From Actinomycetota bacterium (GTDB lineage Bacteria; Actinomycetota; Actinomycetes; Actinomycetales; Microbacteriaceae): a DNA stretch of 64,000 nt. The position numbers were made by a program, and so were the translations under genes. The stretch covers positions 465,645-529,644 of the forward strand of contig JAIUPK010000001.1 of the NCBI GenBank assembly GCA_020160915.1, read 5' to 3'. The notes under the pieces were generated by a model. It was given only the letters and a program-made list of their open reading frames with translations. It ran no database searches and had not been told where the DNA came from. Within the stretch, counting starts at the first letter, position 1. The number at the start of each line of letters is the position of its first letter. Of this stretch, positions 16,759 through 25,935 are shown in pieces.

Positions 16759-17433
16759 ATGGACTACACCGTGGTTGACGTCATCGGCCATGCACTCCCG
16801 TTGGCGGTGGGTGTCGCGCTCAGCCCCTTCCCGCTGATCTCAGTGGTCCTACTGCTGATGTCGCCGCGGGGACGTGCCGCCGGTGCGACATTCCTCGTGG
16901 GCCGGGTCCTGGGTCTCGCGGTCATGCTCGCGATCATCATTGCGGCGTCGGAACTGCTGTACAGCGCGGCGAACGGCACGGGCATCCCCACCGTCATCAA
17001 GCTGCTCATCGGTGTGGCCCTCATCGTGCTGGGCCTCAGCAAGTGGCGGCCCAAGCCCGCAGGCACCGAGCCGAAGCTCCCCGGCTGGATGAACGCGATC
17101 GACGGCTTCTCGCCCGCGCGCGCATTCGGTCTCGGACTGCTGCTGTCGATCACCAACCCCAAGGAGCTCGCGCTCGCGATCCCGCTGGGCGTGACGATCG
17201 GCGGCGCACTGCTGGCCCCTGGTGAGACAGTGCTCGTCGGTGCGCTCTTCGTGCTCGTCGCTTCGATCTCCGTCGCCGTTCCGGTGATCGCCCTCGCGAT
17301 CGCGCCGACCCGGATGCGCCCGGCACTCGACCGCCTGCGCGCCTGGCTCACCCAGAACCACTCGGTCGTGATGGGTGTTCTGCTCATCGTGATCGGTGCG
17401 GTCGTCGCGGGTGGGGCGATCTCCGACTTCTAG
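16759..17433 (+). CDS. GAP/Sap-family membrane protein
   Basis: 224 residues with six hydrophobic helices, an N-terminal VGVALSPFPLISVVLLLMSPR block and a mid-protein SITNPKELALAIPLGVTI block typical of the GAP (GPL-addressing protein) family. Mycobacterial relatives help place glycolipids or sulfolipids at the cell surface; the role here is not known. It stands alone, divergent from metG and convergent with rsmI (16-bp gap). Confidence 0.8.
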   Translation: MDYTVVDVIGHALPLAVGVALSPFPLISVVLLLMSPRGRAAGATFLVGRVLGLAVMLAIIIAASELLYSAANGTGIPTVIKLLIGVALIVLGLSKWRPKPAGTEPKLPGWMNAIDGFSPARAFGLGLLLSITNPKELALAIPLGVTIGGALLAPGETVLVGALFVLVASISVAVPVIALAIAPTRMRPALDRLRAWLTQNHSVVMGVLLIVIGAVVAGGAISDF

Positions 17434-17449
17434 GTCGGCGCCCCGATTC

Positions 17450-18265
17450 CTAGGCCTTGCGGGCCGCCAGCGCGCCCTCGTACAGATCACGCCGGCTGAG
17501 CCCGGTCGCGTCGGCCACCTCGGCCGATGCCTCCTTGAGCTTCGCGCCGTCAGCCACCAGCGCCAGCACCTGCGCAATGCCGGTCGGCAGGTCGGATGCC
17601 ACGGCCGCCGCCCCTTCGACGACCACGACGATCTCCCCCCGAGCGCCGTCGGCGAAGTGCTCTGCAACGTCGGCGGCGGAGCCGCGCACGACCTCCTCGT
17701 GCAGCTTGGTCAGCTCGCGGCACACCACGACCCGGCGGTCAGCGCCGAGCGCCGTCGCCAGATCGGCGAGCGCTGCGCCGAGCCGGTTGGGGGACTCGAA
17801 GAAGATCATCGTGCGCGGCTCGCGGGCGAGGCCCGCGAAGTAGGCGACCCGACCCTTGCGCGGCAGGAAGCCCTCGAAAGTGAACCGGTCGGTGGGCAGC
17901 CCGCTGACCGCGAGCGCGGTGAGCACTGCGCTCGGTCCCGGCAGGGCTGTGACCGTGACGCCTGCTGCCGCGGCCGCCGCGACGAGGGGGAACCCGGGGT
18001 CGGAGATCGCGGGCATTCCCGCGTCGCTCAGCACCAGCACATCCGTCGATCTGGCCAGCTCCACCAGCTCGGCGGCGACGGTCGTCTCATTGTGCTCGTG
18101 CAGCGGGATCAGTCGCGGCCGGTTCTCGATACCGAGCGCCCGCATGAGGTGGATCGTCGTGCGGGTGTCCTCGCTGGCGATCACCTCGGCCGTGCTGAGC
18201 GCCTCGATCAGTCGCCGGGAGGCGTCACCCAGATTGCCGATGGGCGTCGCCGCGAGGATGATCAC
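17450..18265 (-). CDS. rsmI: 16S rRNA (cytidine 1402-2'-O)-methyltransferase
   Basis: 271 residues of the tetrapyrrole-methylase fold: ATPIGNLGDAS at the N-terminus, IASEDTRTT, LVLSDAGMPAISDPG and FEGFLPRKGR, the standard RsmI blocks. It methylates the 2'-O of C1402 in the 16S decoding centre. GTG 18265 is used as start; the next residues IILAATPIG match the family N-terminus. It is divergent from pmt, an arrangement common in actinobacteria. A possible 36-codon reading frame ends on its start codon (GTGA). Confidence 0.94.
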   Translation of the reverse strand: MIILAATPIGNLGDASRRLIEALSTAEVIASEDTRTTIHLMRALGIENRPRLIPLHEHNETTVAAELVELARSTDVLVLSDAGMPAISDPGFPLVAAAAAAGVTVTALPGPSAVLTALAVSGLPTDRFTFEGFLPRKGRVAYFAGLAREPRTMIFFESPNRLGAALADLATALGADRRVVVCRELTKLHEEVVRGSAADVAEHFADGARGEIVVVVEGAAAVASDLPTGIAQVLALVADGAKLKEASAEVADATGLSRRDLYEGALAARKA

Positions 18266-18372
18266 CCCGCCATTCTCCCACCGCCCAAATGAAGGAGATC
18301 CTTCGCTGCACGAGCACGCTCATGCGCGTCGGCGCCCCACACACTCAGGAACTCCTTCATTTGGTCTCGCAT
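18262..18372 (-). CDS. Possible short leader ORF before rsmI (36 aa)
   Basis: ATG at 18372 opens 36 codons (begins MRDQMKEFLSVWG) whose TGA overlaps the rsmI GTG as GTGA. Most of its length is the inverted repeat at 18285-18364. No clear -10 or ribosome-binding site precedes it, and its start overlaps the pmt -10 box. It may be chance; the coupling with rsmI is the only argument for it. Confidence 0.2.
   Translation of the reverse strand: MRDQMKEFLSVWGADAHERARAAKDLLHLGGGRMAG
18285..18364. repeat. 18-bp inverted repeat upstream of pmt and rsmI
   Basis: Arms CCAAATGAAGGAGATCCT (18285-18302) and, on the other strand, CCAAATGAAGGAGTTCCT (18364-18347) match at 17 of 18 positions around a 44-bp spacer. 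The right arm ends 7 bp before the pmt -10 box, where a -35 or operator would lie. It could be an operator, an RNA hairpin in the rsmI leader, or the ends of a small inserted element. Confidence 0.6.
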
Positions 18373-18383
18373 ACGATCTAGGG
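18372..18383 (+). promoter_or_regulatory. Leaderless promoter of pmt
   Basis: TACGAT at 18372-18377, 6-nt spacer CTAGGG, then ATG at 18384. This fixes the start well inside a longer open frame. Confidence 0.6.
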
Positions 18384-20018
18384 ATGAGCCAGCCCACGAC
18401 CGCAGAGGAGTTCGACGACCTCCTCGACGGCGAGCCGATGGAGCGCCAGCAGCTCGAGCAGCGCACGGGATCGCGCCTCGACGACTGGTGGCAGTCACGC
18501 GCCCCTCGGGTGCGACGCGTCCTGCGCTGGGCAGCCCCCGCGATCGTGGTCGTCATCGCGGCAGTGACTCGGCTCATCAACCTCGGATCGCCGCACACCC
18601 TCGTCTTCGACGAGACCTTCTATGTGAAGGATGCCTGGACTCTCGTCAACCTCGGATACGAAGGTCAATGGCCCGCCGAAGCCGACGCGCTCTTCGCCGG
18701 CGGCCAGACGGACATCTTCCTCACGGACCCGTCGTTCGTAGTGCACCCGCCCCTGGGCAAGTTGCTCATCGGGCTGGGGATGCTGATCCTCGGCCCCGAC
18801 AACTCCTTCGGCTGGCGGGTGGCGACCGCTGTGACCGGCATCCTCGCGGTCGTGCTCATCATGCTGATCGCGCGACTGCTGTTCAAGTCCATGCTGCTGG
18901 CCACGATCGCCGGGTTCCTCCTGGCAATCTCGGGCACCGCGATAGTCATGAGCCGGGTGGCCCTGCTCGACAACTTCGTGATGTTCTTCGCCCTGCTCGG
19001 ATTCGGTGCCGTGCTCCTGGACCGGTCGTGGAGCCGTGTGCGGCTGGCGGCCTGGATCGCCCGACGTGAGGAGGGCGGCCGGGGCACCGACTGGGGTCCG
19101 GCCCTGTGGAACCGGCCGTGGTTGATCGCAGCGGGCGCTGCGTTCGGAGCAACCGCCGCGGTCAAGTGGAGCGGGCTCTACTTCTTGGCGGCGTTCGCTG
19201 TGTACACGCTGGTGGTCGACGCCCTGGCGCGGCGGCGGGCGGGCATCCAGTTCTGGGGTTCGGGCACCGTCTTCAAGCAGGCTCCCGTGACATTCCTGCT
19301 CACCGTACCGATCGCGCTCGTAGTCTACCTGAGCACCTGGTCGAGCTGGTTCCTCAGCGACAACGGTTACTCGCGGCACTGGGCCGAGGACGCCGGGCAC
19401 GCGTGGAGCGGCCTGTTGTCGTGGGTTCCGCTGAGCGTGCAGAGCTTCTGGCACTTCGAGGCATCCGTCTACTCGTACCACCTGGGCGAGATGCGCCCGC
19501 ACGGCTACCAGGCCAACCCGCTGACCTGGTTGTTCATGATCCGACCGACGAGCATGTACTACCAGTCGAGCTCCCTCGGCCAGGATGGCTGCCAGTTCAC
19601 CACCTGCGGCGCATCCATCACGGGGATCGCCAACCCGATTATCTGGTGGGCAGCGACCGCGGCAGTCTTCTATCTCGTCTACCGGCTGGCGCGCTACCGC
19701 GAGTGGCGGGTCGGGCTGATCCTCATGGGAATGGTCGCGGGCTACCTGCCGTGGATGCTCTACCTCAATCGCACGGTCTTCCAGTTCTACACGATCGCCT
19801 TCGAGCCCTACATGCTGCTGGCCCTGGTGTTCGTGATCGGTCTGATCATCGGCTCACCGCACGACGAGCGCGATCGACGAGTCAGCGGGTTGCGGCTCGT
19901 GGGCATCTTCCTGGGCTTCGCTGCGGTCGTGAGCGCGTTCTACTGGCCGTTGTGGACGGGCATGCAGATCGACTACAACTTCCTCAGGCTGCACTGGTGG
20001 CTGCCCACCTGGACCTAG
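18384..20018 (+). CDS. pmt: Polyprenol-phosphate-mannose--protein mannosyltransferase
   Basis: 544-residue polytopic GT-C enzyme. The first extracytoplasmic loop has the catalytic acidic motif FDETFYVKDAW, then FVVHPPLGK; the C-terminal PMT_4TMC region contains NPLTWLFMIRPTSMYYQ, and the protein has about ten to eleven helices. Actinobacterial Pmt O-mannosylates secreted proteins coupled to Sec export. The reading frame is open upstream, but ATG 18384 is chosen because TACGAT lies 6 nt before it and the family N-terminus begins here. The large Ser/Thr-rich surface proteins encoded just downstream are plausible substrates (inference). Confidence 0.93.
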   Translation: MSQPTTAEEFDDLLDGEPMERQQLEQRTGSRLDDWWQSRAPRVRRVLRWAAPAIVVVIAAVTRLINLGSPHTLVFDETFYVKDAWTLVNLGYEGQWPAEADALFAGGQTDIFLTDPSFVVHPPLGKLLIGLGMLILGPDNSFGWRVATAVTGILAVVLIMLIARLLFKSMLLATIAGFLLAISGTAIVMSRVALLDNFVMFFALLGFGAVLLDRSWSRVRLAAWIARREEGGRGTDWGPALWNRPWLIAAGAAFGATAAVKWSGLYFLAAFAVYTLVVDALARRRAGIQFWGSGTVFKQAPVTFLLTVPIALVVYLSTWSSWFLSDNGYSRHWAEDAGHAWSGLLSWVPLSVQSFWHFEASVYSYHLGEMRPHGYQANPLTWLFMIRPTSMYYQSSSLGQDGCQFTTCGASITGIANPIIWWAATAAVFYLVYRLARYREWRVGLILMGMVAGYLPWMLYLNRTVFQFYTIAFEPYMLLALVFVIGLIIGSPHDERDRRVSGLRLVGIFLGFAAVVSAFYWPLWTGMQIDYNFLRLHWWLPTWT

Positions 20019-20298
20019 GGGAGCGGGCGAGCGATCCCGAAATCCGAGCCGACACGGATGCCGCGGGAGATCTGGTGACGGTACGATCCGAGCTCGTCGC
20101 GCTCGCGCAAGCGGTGTGCTCGCGGATGTGAACCGCATTCCGGGTCACATTGCGCTGTATCGAGAATGTGTCAGTTGTGTAAAAAATCCGCACCCGAGGG
20201 GGCCGGACAGTCAATGAAGCCGTAGATTAACGGCTACAACTACCCTCGGCATCGAACGAGCCCCCGACTCCTCCTGCCTCTCCCCTCAAGGGACACTC
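20019..20298. other. 280-bp non-coding region between pmt and the giant surface protein
   Basis: No convincing gene. It contains a small AT-richer stretch (20165-20240) with a perfect 6-bp hairpin AGCCGT/ACGGCT at 20218-20235, and the downstream gene's ribosome-binding site AAGGGA just before ATG 20299. A promoter for the surface gene should lie here, but I cannot place a clear -35/-10 pair. Confidence 0.5.
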
Positions 20299-23200
20299 AT
20301 GCGCATACCCGCCATCGTTGCTGCAGCGACCGCACTGACCCTCGGCCTCGGGGGAACCGTCGCCATCGGGCTGACCGCCGCCGCTGACCCGCCGCCGTCG
20401 TGGACAGTCGACATCACGAGCGACCCGCTGCAGCCTGACGGCGAACTCACGTTCAGCGGCACCAAGCCCGCCGACGACGTGCCCACCGACATCACGGTGA
20501 CGTCGGGCGAGACGACCGGATCGGCGCTGTGCACCGGCTTGGACACGGACTCGTTCTCCTGCTCCTACGACCCTGCCGGCGACCTCGAGGCGGGCACGGG
20601 CACGATCACCATCCTCATCGGTGAAGCCGTATTCACGGTCGACTTCGATGTCACGGGCTGGGCCAGCGGCGCACCGTCAATGAGCTACGAGTACACCCCG
20701 GCAGGTGTCATCGCCACAGGCACGCCCACCTTCCCTGCCTCCAAGGTGGCGATCGAGTTCTTCCACTACACCGGCAACGAGGCCGATCAGTGGGAGGCGG
20801 CTGGCGGATGCCCGGCTCCCGGCTACGACGGAAACCCGTTCGACGTGGTTCCCGAGAGCAACTCCTGCTCGATCAGCGACTTGGCGCCCGGCATCTACAA
20901 CCCGTACTCGCAGCAGGACACCGGCGACGGCTCCTCGAGCACGGGCGTCTTCGCGAGCGACTACTTCGTGGTGCCGCCGACGCCCACCATCACGGCATCG
21001 ATCAATGGCGACTACTCCGCGTTCCTCGCCGGCACGTTCCCGTTGGGCTTCGCGATCGACGCGCCCGACGAGTGCACGGGCGCGCCCTACATCTCAGGCA
21101 ACGAATGGTGGTGCTACACCGCCCCGCTCTCGATCGGCGCCCACAGCTTCTCGGTGCAGGTCTACGACGACGGCGGTAACGGCACAGAGGCGATCTCGGA
21201 TGCCACATACCGCACCGGTGGCCGGTCGGCCGTCGCGACCACCGACCTGACCGTGACGACCATGACCCCGGCGGTGGGTCTCACCTTCACGCCCGGAAGC
21301 GTAACGGTCCAGTCCACCCCGCGCGACCTCGGCACCGTCGCCCGCTCCGACCTGTACGAGTACGTCGACTACTACTCCTACTTCTCTTGGGTAGCGGACT
21401 GCGGCGGACCGAACCCGTTAACCGGGGAAGGCGGCTCGTACTGGGACGGCGACCCGTTCGATGGAATCTCCGCCGACCAGGAGGACTTCGGGTGCACCTT
21501 TCCCGACCTAGCGTCGGGCCCATGGATCGTCGAGTCGCGACAGGATGACGGCGACGGCGGCCTGAGCGAAGCCACGGACTCGCAGAACTTCTTCGTTCCG
21601 GCGACCCCGAGCATCCTGACTGCCGACGTCAACCCCGATGGCTCGGTGGACGTAAGCGGCGACGCGCCCTACGGCTACGTCGTGCACGTCGTCGACTCCG
21701 AGGGCAACGAGGTATGCGAACCGGTCGAGCCTGACGACGGCAACGAGTGGAGTTGCACGACCGATCGCCTTGCGGAAGGCGAGCAGTCGCTTCGGGCCTA
21801 CACGGTCGACGCCGGGGCGGGCGAGGATGCCGTCGAGGGCGGGATCGACGACTCGACTTACGTGACAGGTGGCACCTCGACGTACAGCGAGGAGACGGAC
21901 GTCAACATCGTGCCCCGCGTGCCCACCATGAGCTACGAGTTCATCCCGGGTGGCGTCATCATCGATGGCGAGCCCGCGGGCGACGGCACCGTGGTGCGCG
22001 TCGAGTGGTGGTCGTGGACTGGTCCCGTCACTGAGGGCGATGATGGCTTCGACTACCTCGATAACTGCGGTGGTCCGCAAGGTCCCGAGGGCGACGTCGG
22101 CGAGATTTCGCCGTTCTTCGGAATCACGCCCGGCCCCATCCACTGTGTGTTCAGCGGGCTCGACGCGGGGGTCTGGAACCCGTATTCCGAGCAGGACACC
22201 GGAGATGGCCAGACGCCTCAGAACGTCTGGGCCGACGACTACTTCGTCGTTCCCGCGACCCCATCGATCACAGCGACGGTTGTCGACGGTGCCGGAAAGG
22301 TCACGGTCTCGGGTACCACCGTCCCGGGCAACAAGGTCTATGTCGTGAACGGGGCCACGCAGATCGTCTGCAGCGGCGCATCCAACCCGGAGACCGGCGC
22401 GTGGTCGTGCATCACGCCGAAGCTGGCCAACGGCTCCTACGACCTGCGAGCCTATTCGGAGGATCTCGGCGCCGGGGAGAACGAGGATGTCCCGTTCTCC
22501 GCGTACGTTGTCGGCGGTCTCTCCAACTTCAGCGAAAAGACGACAGTCACCGTCGACATCGCGGCGCTGCCCGAGACTGGCGGAAACACCCCAACCACTC
22601 CCGCCACGCCGGCACTGATCACGCCGACCTGGTTCTTCTCGCTCGGCGGCATCGACCTCAGCAACCTGCACCCGGGCGACAAGTTCACGATCACGGGATC
22701 TGGCCTGCCCGCAGGATCGAAGATCAGCGCCGAGCTGCACTCGACGCCCGTCTCTCTGGGCTCCGCCAGGGTCGCCTCCAACGGCACGTTCTCACTCAAC
22801 GCCACGGTTCCCGAGAACGTCGAGCCGGGCGACCACACCGTCGTCGTGACCTTGACCGGCGACGGACTCGCGCCCACCACCAAGGAGCAGGCGGTTAGGG
22901 TCACGGCCGAGAGCGAAACCGCGGGCCACTCCGCAGAGGGCAGCGGTACGGCCGAGGCAGCCCATGGCGAGGCGGGATCGGATGCCCACGGCGGCGCCGA
23001 AGGCGAACTCTCCGCCACAGCGCCCAACATCCTCACCAACTCGATGAACCCGATCATCGAGGTGCTCAATGACCCGGGTCGCATTCCTGCCGCGTTCGCT
23101 GCTGGCCTGGTGCTGATCATCTTCGCGATCCTGCCGGCTCACCTGCTGAACTCGACCATCGCCGAGCAGTACGAGCGCTTCGCCCGCCGGGTGCCCGCCC

Positions 23201-24066
23201 TGAGGACGGCGCCGAAGTGGTACACCTCGCTCTCGGCCGCGGTTTCGAAGGCTCCCGCTCTGGGCGGTGTGCTTCTGATGGCGGCGACCGGATTCCTGTT
23301 CGCGTTCGCCGACCCCACGTTCGGCTTCAACCTGCACTCGCTGCGCCTGATCATCGCGCTGTCGGCAGCGCTGTTCGTGGTGTTCTTCGTCGCCAACTGG
23401 ATCACCGCAACGATCATGCGGCGGGTCTGGAACGTCGACGTGGTTGTGCGGCTGCGACCCCTCGGACTCATCCTGACGGTCGTGGGTGTCATCGTCTCGC
23501 GCATCCTCGACTTCTCCCCCGGCTTCCTCGTCGGCGTCGTGCTGGGGCTCTCGATCGCCTCGACCGCCGCGGCCGAACACGCCTGGAAGGCTGTGCTCAT
23601 CCGGGCATCGGTCGTGACCGCATTCGGTATCGGCTCGTGGATGATCTACAGCTCGATCGCCGAGGGAGTGCACCACGACCCGACGTTCCTCAACGAAGTG
23701 GTTCTCGAATTCTTCGTGGCAATCGCCACCGAGGGAATCGTTCTGCTCCTGGTCGAGCTGCTGCCCCTGCACATGCTGGAGGGCGAACGGCTCTACAAGA
23801 AGTCAAAGGTGCTGTGGGGCGCGGTGTACACCGTCGTGCTCGTGGTGTTCATCCTCGCGGTGGTGCCGTGGGAGGGAAACTGGCGCGAACTCGGGCAGTC
23901 GTTCTGGCCGTGGTTCACCGCTGTGGCCATCTTCGGTGCTGTGTGCGTGGCGATCTACCTGTACTTCCGCTTCATCGCTGAGCCGCTGCACCACGACGAG
24001 CACCACGACGGCTCGGGGCCGGAGCTCGAGGACGACGAACGGATCGCGGTCGGCAACGACAGCTGA
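20299..24066 (+). CDS. Giant surface protein: Ig-like repeats plus polytopic C-terminal membrane domain
   Basis: 1255 residues. A signal peptide (about 1-29, cleavage after AAA) is followed by an N-terminal domain, three ~200-residue composite repeats starting at about 128, 326 and 544 (MSYEYTP, VGLTFTP, MSYEFIP; each with a Cys pair, NPYS/QQDTGDG-like and TPSI-type Ig blocks), then LPETGG at 757. A further Ig-like domain (~770-870) and a His/Gly/Ala-rich linker follow, then ~300 residues with about eight membrane helices (928-1230) and a His/Asp-rich tail. The LPETGG is internal and not followed by a lone helix and basic tail, so it is not a standard sorting signal. The start has AAGGGA 6 nt upstream. 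The role is unknown; a surface sensor or adhesin is possible. Confidence 0.85.
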   Translation: MRIPAIVAAATALTLGLGGTVAIGLTAAADPPPSWTVDITSDPLQPDGELTFSGTKPADDVPTDITVTSGETTGSALCTGLDTDSFSCSYDPAGDLEAGTGTITILIGEAVFTVDFDVTGWASGAPSMSYEYTPAGVIATGTPTFPASKVAIEFFHYTGNEADQWEAAGGCPAPGYDGNPFDVVPESNSCSISDLAPGIYNPYSQQDTGDGSSSTGVFASDYFVVPPTPTITASINGDYSAFLAGTFPLGFAIDAPDECTGAPYISGNEWWCYTAPLSIGAHSFSVQVYDDGGNGTEAISDATYRTGGRSAVATTDLTVTTMTPAVGLTFTPGSVTVQSTPRDLGTVARSDLYEYVDYYSYFSWVADCGGPNPLTGEGGSYWDGDPFDGISADQEDFGCTFPDLASGPWIVESRQDDGDGGLSEATDSQNFFVPATPSILTADVNPDGSVDVSGDAPYGYVVHVVDSEGNEVCEPVEPDDGNEWSCTTDRLAEGEQSLRAYTVDAGAGEDAVEGGIDDSTYVTGGTSTYSEETDVNIVPRVPTMSYEFIPGGVIIDGEPAGDGTVVRVEWWSWTGPVTEGDDGFDYLDNCGGPQGPEGDVGEISPFFGITPGPIHCVFSGLDAGVWNPYSEQDTGDGQTPQNVWADDYFVVPATPSITATVVDGAGKVTVSGTTVPGNKVYVVNGATQIVCSGASNPETGAWSCITPKLANGSYDLRAYSEDLGAGENEDVPFSAYVVGGLSNFSEKTTVTVDIAALPETGGNTPTTPATPALITPTWFFSLGGIDLSNLHPGDKFTITGSGLPAGSKISAELHSTPVSLGSARVASNGTFSLNATVPENVEPGDHTVVVTLTGDGLAPTTKEQAVRVTAESETAGHSAEGSGTAEAAHGEAGSDAHGGAEGELSATAPNILTNSMNPIIEVLNDPGRIPAAFAAGLVLIIFAILPAHLLNSTIAEQYERFARRVPALRTAPKWYTSLSAAVSKAPALGGVLLMAATGFLFAFADPTFGFNLHSLRLIIALSAALFVVFFVANWITATIMRRVWNVDVVVRLRPLGLILTVVGVIVSRILDFSPGFLVGVVLGLSIASTAAAEHAWKAVLIRASVVTAFGIGSWMIYSSIAEGVHHDPTFLNEVVLEFFVAIATEGIVLLLVELLPLHMLEGERLYKKSKVLWGAVYTVVLVVFILAVVPWEGNWRELGQSFWPWFTAVAIFGAVCVAIYLYFRFIAEPLHHDEHHDGSGPELEDDERIAVGNDS

Positions 24067-24067
24067 C

Positions 24068-24087
24068 TGGGGCACTTCGGTGCCCCA
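24068..24087 (+). terminator. UUCG hairpin terminator after the giant surface gene
   Basis: Perfect 8-bp stem TGGGGCAC/GTGCCCCA closed by a TTCG tetraloop, beginning one base after the stop codon. No long T run follows. Confidence 0.65.
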
Positions 24088-24162
24088 CTCAGCGCCACCC
24101 GAACTGGGGTGGACGATTTGTCGCTTTTCCGTAAGCTTTCCCAGTTTCGAGGGTCTTAATGG

Positions 24163-25890
24163 GTGAACCCGATCCGCCCTACCCAGAACCCCGGACTACC
24201 CATGCTCGCACCCCACGGCCGACCCGCCGATTTGACGACCCTGTCTGACGACGAGCTCGTCGAGCTTGCCCGCGACGGTGACTCCTCCGCCTACGGAGAG
24301 TTGTGGCGACGCCACTCCGGCATCGGCACCTCCATCGCTCGCCGGTACTACGAGATCGCCGACGCAGACGACCTCGTGTCGGAGGCGTTCGCGCGCATCC
24401 TCACGACGATGCAGCGGGGCGGTGGGCCCCGTTCGGGATTCCGGCCCTACCTCATCACGACGATCGGCAACGTCGCGCGCCGGTGGGCCACGCGCTCCCG
24501 TGATTCGGCGAGCGACGACCTCGACCTTCTCGAAGATCCCAAGACGCTCGACGACCCGGTGGTCGCGGCAACCGATCAGGAGTTCGCCCTCCAGGCGTTC
24601 AAGTCCCTCCCCGAGCGGTGGCAATCGGTGCTCTGGTACAGCGCCGTAGAGGGAATGGGGCCGACCGAGGTCGCAGGCTACCTCGGCATGTCGCCCAATG
24701 CCGCCGCGGTGCTCGCGCACCGAGCCAGGGCGGGTCTGCGCACTGCCTGGGTCCAGGCTCACCTCAACGACGCGACACTCTCCGACGACTGCCGCTGGAC
24801 GGCAGGCCGTCTCGGTCGGCACGCGAGCGGGGCGCTGAGCGCTCGCGAACGGGCGAGGGTCACCGACCATCTCGCAACCTGCAAGGCGTGCCGCGCCAGA
24901 GCCCGGGAGCTCGACCAGCTCACGTCCAAGCTGGCGGTGCTCCTCGTGCCGGCGCTGCTCGGGTGGGGTGCGAGCCTGCGCGACTCTAGTGGCCCCATCA
25001 CCGCTGCCGCCATCCCGCCGAGTGAACTGGCCGGCACGGCACTCGCACCAGCACACGTCTGGCTGGCCGGCATCGCCGTGGCCGTGGTCACCGCGACCGC
25101 GTTGATCACGGCATCGGCCCCGCCGGAAGCGACGGTCGCCGAAACCGTGGCAGCGCCGATCCAGGCCCCGCGGCCGATAACCGATTCGCCGGTCGAGGAA
25201 TCGCTACCTACCCTGGGCTCATCCGCAGATCCCGCTGCCGGCAGCTTCGCAGACGATGTGCCGACGGGCTCAGCGACAGATCCCCTCGGCAGTGCCACCC
25301 CACCCGCTTCCCCCGCAGCGCCGATCGTCACCACCGCGATAGACCCGTACAGCGTCGTTCGACCTTCGCTCCAGGGCACCGCTCTGCCGGGAGCGCAGAT
25401 CGTGGTCACCGACGAAGCCGGTACCACGCTCGCGACAGTTGTCGCGGATGCCGCGGGTGCCTGGTCGACCGGCCAGCTCGCATCCCTCTCTCCCGCCGCT
25501 GCCGCCGTCGTCGTGCGGCAGATCGACGACCATGGCACCGCGTCGGCGGTCGCGAGGGTCGACCTCGCCCCCGTGCCACTCGCGCTGAGCACGCTGCCCA
25601 ATGGCGCGACCCCCGCGGGCTCGGGTTTCGAACTCGTCGTCGTCGGCTGGCCCGGCAGCACCGTGCTGGCGACGTTCAGCCCCGCCACGTCGCCTGACTG
25701 GCCCGAGTACTTGCCCGCTGAGTCGACCTACCCCGACACCGTCGTCGCGATCGACTCGCAAGGTCTGGGGTCGCTCTGGATCGACAGCACGATCTCCGGT
25801 GGCCACAGGGTCGACCTGCGTTATGTCGACGGTGTGCGCAGCTCGACGGGCGTCACCTCGTACAACTTCGTCGTCTGGCTGCCGGACTGA
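24163..25890 (+). CDS. ECF sigma factor fused to zinc-finger anti-sigma-like, membrane and extracellular domains
   Basis: 575 residues in one chain. Sigma region 2 spans about 27-110 (DADDLVSEAFARIL) and sigma region 4 about 145-198 (LPERWQSVLWYSAVEGMGPTEVA, then an HTH). A zf-HC2-type anti-sigma zinc site follows: Cys210, His236, Cys240, Cys243 (DHLATCKAC). A transmembrane helix lies at ~299-317, then a low-complexity linker and two Ig-like extracytoplasmic parts (~365-575). ECF groups with fused C-terminal anti-sigma-like extensions are known in actinobacteria; this gene looks like a self-contained membrane-tethered sensor. GTG 24163 with GAGGG upstream is used; ATG 24202 is an alternative. 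The surface-protein genes on both sides are candidate targets. Confidence 0.88.
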   Translation: MNPIRPTQNPGLPMLAPHGRPADLTTLSDDELVELARDGDSSAYGELWRRHSGIGTSIARRYYEIADADDLVSEAFARILTTMQRGGGPRSGFRPYLITTIGNVARRWATRSRDSASDDLDLLEDPKTLDDPVVAATDQEFALQAFKSLPERWQSVLWYSAVEGMGPTEVAGYLGMSPNAAAVLAHRARAGLRTAWVQAHLNDATLSDDCRWTAGRLGRHASGALSARERARVTDHLATCKACRARARELDQLTSKLAVLLVPALLGWGASLRDSSGPITAAAIPPSELAGTALAPAHVWLAGIAVAVVTATALITASAPPEATVAETVAAPIQAPRPITDSPVEESLPTLGSSADPAAGSFADDVPTGSATDPLGSATPPASPAAPIVTTAIDPYSVVRPSLQGTALPGAQIVVTDEAGTTLATVVADAAGAWSTGQLASLSPAAAAVVVRQIDDHGTASAVARVDLAPVPLALSTLPNGATPAGSGFELVVVGWPGSTVLATFSPATSPDWPEYLPAESTYPDTVVAIDSQGLGSLWIDSTISGGHRVDLRYVDGVRSSTGVTSYNFVVWLPD

Positions 25891-25935
25891 AACTCCGGCG
25901 CCTGAAACTCCGGCGCCTGAAACTCCGGCGCCTGA
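25891..25935 (+). repeat. 15-bp tandem repeat, three copies
   Basis: AACTCCGGCGCCTGA is repeated three times perfectly, starting directly after the TGA of the sigma fusion gene. Each unit contains the palindrome GGCGCC. In another frame the array encodes ETPAP repeats, a cell-wall-linker-like sequence ending at 25954. Confidence 0.95.

Noticed and set aside
17856-18383. Upstream in-frame extension of pmt
   Set aside because: It overlaps rsmI antisense and lacks motifs; a leaderless promoter fixes the start at 18384.
25891-25935. Possible CRISPR or attachment-site array
   Set aside because: Three directly abutting 15-bp units without spacers are a simple tandem repeat; no cas or integrase gene is near.
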